Positions 60,695-64,000 of a DNA stretch of 64,000 nucleotides are shown in pieces. Source of the stretch: Ichthyophthirius multifiliis. Taxonomy: Eukaryota; Ciliophora; Oligohymenophorea; Hymenostomatida. Under the pieces are notes generated by a model. That model was given only the letters and a program-made list of their open reading frames with translations. It had not been told where the DNA came from and made no database searches. The stretch lies in NCBI RefSeq assembly GCF_000220395.1, contig NW_004086849.1, positions 1 through 64,000 of the forward strand, in the 5' to 3' direction. The translations under genes were made by a program, and so were the position numbers. Within the stretch, counting starts at the first letter, position 1. Each line of letters begins with the position of its first letter.

Positions 60695-61240
60695 TCATTT
60701 ATTTTAATTCAAACAAAAAAATTAATTTTCATGTGAAAAATCCTTTACTTAATTTCCAAAAGAGAATTAATCTTCATCATATTCATAAGTATGCTTTTTT
60801 TCCTAAATTCGTTTTTCTAACTATTATATCATAATGTCATATTTCTTTCCCATATTTTTATAAGAGTTAAGCTTTTTCTATCCTTTATTGTATTCTTGTA
60901 ATTTCTAATTATAAATCTTAGTCTAGTTTTTCAAAGTTTCGTATTGTTTTTGTATTTCTTAGTTGGTATATCTTTATATGAAATTAGCTAGTTATATATT
61001 TTCTAAGAAATCTTTTACTATATTCTTTTTAATTTAGTTTATTTACTTTTTTTTATTAGAGTTTTATTATAGTTGTTTGATTATTTCTTATTCGTCTTCT
61101 TAATTTCTTTTATAAATTTAGTATTTGCATGAGTTTATTATATTTATAAATGTTTATTTTTCAGACTTAGAAGTTATACTGTCTCGTATTTAACATAAAA
61201 TAGAGTTAAACTTATTTATTTCTTCATTTATTGATTCCAT
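60695..61240 (-). CDS. Small coiled-coil protein
   Basis: This intronless gene of 182 codons (181 residues) starts MESINEEINKFNSILCQIRD at ATG 61240 and ends FCLNQNK at TGA 60697-60695. It is rich in Lys, Gln and Glu with heptads from residue ~20 to ~150, for example LKNQTKIYNQKLQEYNKGQK. A tail motif YEYDEDQFSFGNQVKDFS is unusual and might be a short binding motif. No family was recognised. Confidence 0.75.
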
Positions 61241-61840
61241 TTATTTATATTAATTTTTTTTATTTTAGTTTTTTTTGTTTTATTTTTTTTTAATTTTTTG
61301 GTTTAGATACTATTATAGCAAAAACTAGCTAAATAAAAAATTATTAATATATTTTTATTTTTATGTGATTAAATTGTGTGAAATATAAATTAGTAATAAT
61401 CTTAGTATCAAAATAGGGTATTTATCTAATTAAAATATGTTTCTTTTAAAAAAATATATAATCTAATAAAAAGTACAAAAAAATATCCTAAATATATATA
61501 TATTTATAAAAAAAATGTTAATAATATAAATAAAATATCTTATATATTATATATTAAATCTTTTTATTTATTTATAAAAAAAAAAATGTTATAGTATTTT
61601 TTTTTTCCCAAAAATAATTATATTTCTTTATATTAAATAATGATTAAAGTTATCTATTTTTTTTAATAAAAAAGGCTAAAAATGCCATTTAACATTAATT
61701 ATTTATTTAATGAAAAAATTAAGAAATTCAAATATATAAATAATTATAAATAATTATATTTCTTACAAAATAAAATAAAAATAGGAATTTTTAAAAATAA
61801 AAAAATAGCTATTATTTAAAAATACTAAACTATTTATATC
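61241..61840. other. AT-rich intergenic sequence
   Basis: Tandem spacer between minus-strand genes. No gene or repeat was supported. Confidence 0.45.
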
Positions 61841-64000
61841 TCATATATATTTAGAAGAGCTTTTTAAATTAAGCATTTCAATATTTTTTCCAGAGTTTTC
61901 ATTAATACTATAATTAAACAATATATCTTTTAACCCAAGACTTTTTTTATCCTAATAAAAACTTTAATTTTCACTTGTATCTTTCATATTAACAATAGCA
62001 ATATTATTTTATTAATTTTTAATCACAATAACTTCATCTTCATGAATATTTTCTATAGTTTTTTACATTTATAAAAATTTAATATATTCCTTATTTGCTT
62101 TTGTTTAAGTCGCAGGATTACATCTATCATATTCATAAGGAAACTTCATTCTAATTTCTGAGTATAATTTATCATTTTTTTTTATTTGTATTTTTTAATT
62201 ATCCTTTATTCTATTAAATATCCACAAGTTGTCAAAAACAATCCGAATAAACAAAATTAATGATTGAAAAAATTGTATATATTCAAAAAACTATTTTATT
62301 AAATAGAAATTCTAAACCTATATTCTACAATTCCACACAAAAAAACAAATGGCAAAAGTACTAAACTTTTCAAAACTTTTTGAAAAATCTCTTCAGATAA
62401 AACTTATGGAATACAATGATGTCTTAAAAGTGTATATTTATCTAAAAAATGATTTAAAAAAAGTCCTATTAATTAAATTATTATTCCTACAGGAGCTACT
62501 TAGCAATACCAAGCTACCAAAAACAATGTTCTACCTAAATAAGCATCTATATTAAAAAATAATTAAAATAAATAAAAAATATATATAACATACATACAAC
62601 TATCAGCAATATCTATGGGATGTCCTTCGTAAAAATAATTAACTTATTATTAAGTATAAGGGCATTCACTCTATTTAAAAGAATTAATATGCCATCTTTT
62701 ATATAATTTATAGATTAATATCGGATCAAATATTTTCGCTAAAGGTGTTGATATAGTACTTGCAATTAAAATTATATGAATATCAAATATTAACATTTCC
62801 GAATTTTCTTACGGGGAATCGAAAATGCCATGTACGAGATAAGGCATAAAAGCTGCATTACAAAAATATAGAAAAATATATTTTTTTATATAAGAGCTTA
62901 TTAGCATTGTTGTACTATCAAACTTCTGCATTTTCGTAAAAAAATATATTGAATATCTTAAAGATACATTAACTATTATTATTATAATGCTAAGAAGTCC
63001 TGATCTAATTTTCAAATAAACGGAATGTTCTATAAATCCTTCCTTTCTATAAGGATATATTTACTGGTTTACGAAAAATTAGATTTAAAAGCTTATATAG
63101 AATATTATTAAAGCTACTAAAATCATTAATGTATTGTTTAAAATATTTCTTTTTAAAGAAAAATCTAAATTTTTCCAAATAATATCTGTAGGGGCTGGTG
63201 CGGGTCTTATAATAAGGTGATTTTCTTAAAGTTTTAAAAAAGGATTTTTAATCCATTTAAAGAAAATAAATTGGAAAACATTAAAAAAGGTAAATCCATA
63301 TTTTTTTATTAAATTATTTACTGGTTTAGTTTATTAAAAAGTAATAAAAACAGTATTTAAAGTATTATTTTATTCCCTTTTATAATCTTTTTAAAAGCTT
63401 TCAATAATATCATCGAAATAAATTATTTCTTTTAGAAGTTAATTTATTTTATTATCAAATTGGATTATTTTTATAGCATCTTAGATTGAATTTTCATTAA
63501 GTTTTTTTTTTTTCATTTTTAAAATATTCATATTATATATATTGTCCATTTTAGAATTAAAAGAATGCAAATATTCATCTATTTAATATGTAATATTAAT
63601 CGAATGAATTTTAGATTTTACTTAATTCTAAAAAAAATCACGAATTTAAACTTCAGTAAAATCTTTGGGAAGATTTTGAACCATAATAGTGTATTAAGAC
63701 GGACAATTAAAAAAAGAATTAAAATAGAAAATATATTTGGTCGTTTTTTTCTTAAAATAAATAACACAAACTAAAATAATAAATGCACTTAAAATATCTA
63801 ACCATAATTAATCTTCAGAAAGGATTCCTTTTTTTTTATTTTCATCTAAATCTAATAGACATATACCTAAAAGAACATAACAATTAACTTTACAAAAAAA
63901 TTAATTATGAATTAGTAATCTTAAAGAACCTCCTGTAATAAATATTATTATTGTTATTGAAGCGAAATATTTATTTAATAAAAATAATAAAGGATAAGCC
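61841..64000 (-). CDS. CSC1/TMEM63/OSCA-like ion channel (5' end outside window)
   Basis: Family members form mechanically or osmotically gated cation channels. The window holds the C-terminal part; the start lies beyond 64000. In order: a first visible hydrophobic segment NKYFASITIIIFITGG, then LSAFIILVCVIYF, the cytosolic loop beginning QYTIMVQNLPKDFTEVQIRD and later NTVFITFQ, typical of the family's RRM-like insert. Then comes the signature IIRPAPAPTDIIWKNLDFSL. The pore-forming 7TM region follows with LMILVALIIFYISFQIQFFV, YLKIRSGLLSIIIIIVNVSL, IFLYFCNAAFMPYLVHGIF and AYLGRTLFLVAWYCQVAPVG. The last part includes HFLDKYTLLRHH, matching the DKYNLL-type motif. The tail is charged and ends SSSKYI at TGA 61843-61841. 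At least two introns lie in the 3' half. Confidence 0.82.

Noticed and set aside
62349-62555. Plus-strand 68-residue frame
   Set aside because: Antisense to the transmembrane region of the CSC1/TMEM63-like gene.
1-64000. Search for CRISPR arrays, transposons, retroviral or virus-like elements
   Set aside because: No spaced direct repeats, transposase or polymerase motifs, or terminal repeats were recognised.

Overview
The window reads as macronuclear-type DNA of a ciliate. It is extremely AT-rich and no long protein gene can be read with the standard code. When TAA and TAG are read as glutamine and only TGA as stop, long conserved genes open on both strands: SMC1, AP-1 gamma adaptin, SRP68, acyl-CoA oxidase, NCLX and others. 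That code, introns of about 38-70 bases with GT-AG ends, tight gene packing and lack of visible transposons point to an oligohymenophorean ciliate. The very low GC favours Ichthyophthirius or a close relative, but that is inference.

Layout. 1-12.7 kb is sparse: two Q/N-rich proteins (one with a PH-like C-terminus), then a catalytically dead-looking MT-A70 methyltransferase homologue resembling Tetrahymena MTA9. 12.7-26.2 kb is gene-dense: acyl-CoA oxidase with a PTS1-like ending, AP-1 gamma adaptin, a large RAP-like helical-repeat protein, SRP68 and a probable ciliary protein. 26.3-33 kb holds two small proteins, a long coiled-coil region and a PEX11-family protein. 33.3-47.5 kb holds an NCLX-type cation exchanger, a ULK/ATG1-like kinase, cohesin SMC1, a His-rich DNL zinc-finger protein, an FAD-linked oxidase and a dual-specificity-phosphatase-like protein whose catalytic Cys is Ser. 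A 21-base N gap follows. 48-64 kb holds a WD40 protein, small unknown proteins, a RING-H2 protein, a class I aminotransferase, coiled-coil proteins and the 3' part of a CSC1/TMEM63-like channel that runs off the right edge.

The genes do not form one pathway or operon. Loose themes are mitochondria (NCLX, DNL zinc finger, FAD oxidase, perhaps the RAP-like protein), peroxisomes (acyl-CoA oxidase, PEX11) and protein trafficking (SRP68, AP-1 gamma). Several otherwise well-conserved genes show single-base frame changes, mostly in runs of A or T. This looks like base-calling error rather than gene decay. No tRNA, rRNA, CRISPR array, telomeric repeat, virus-like element or transposon was seen.
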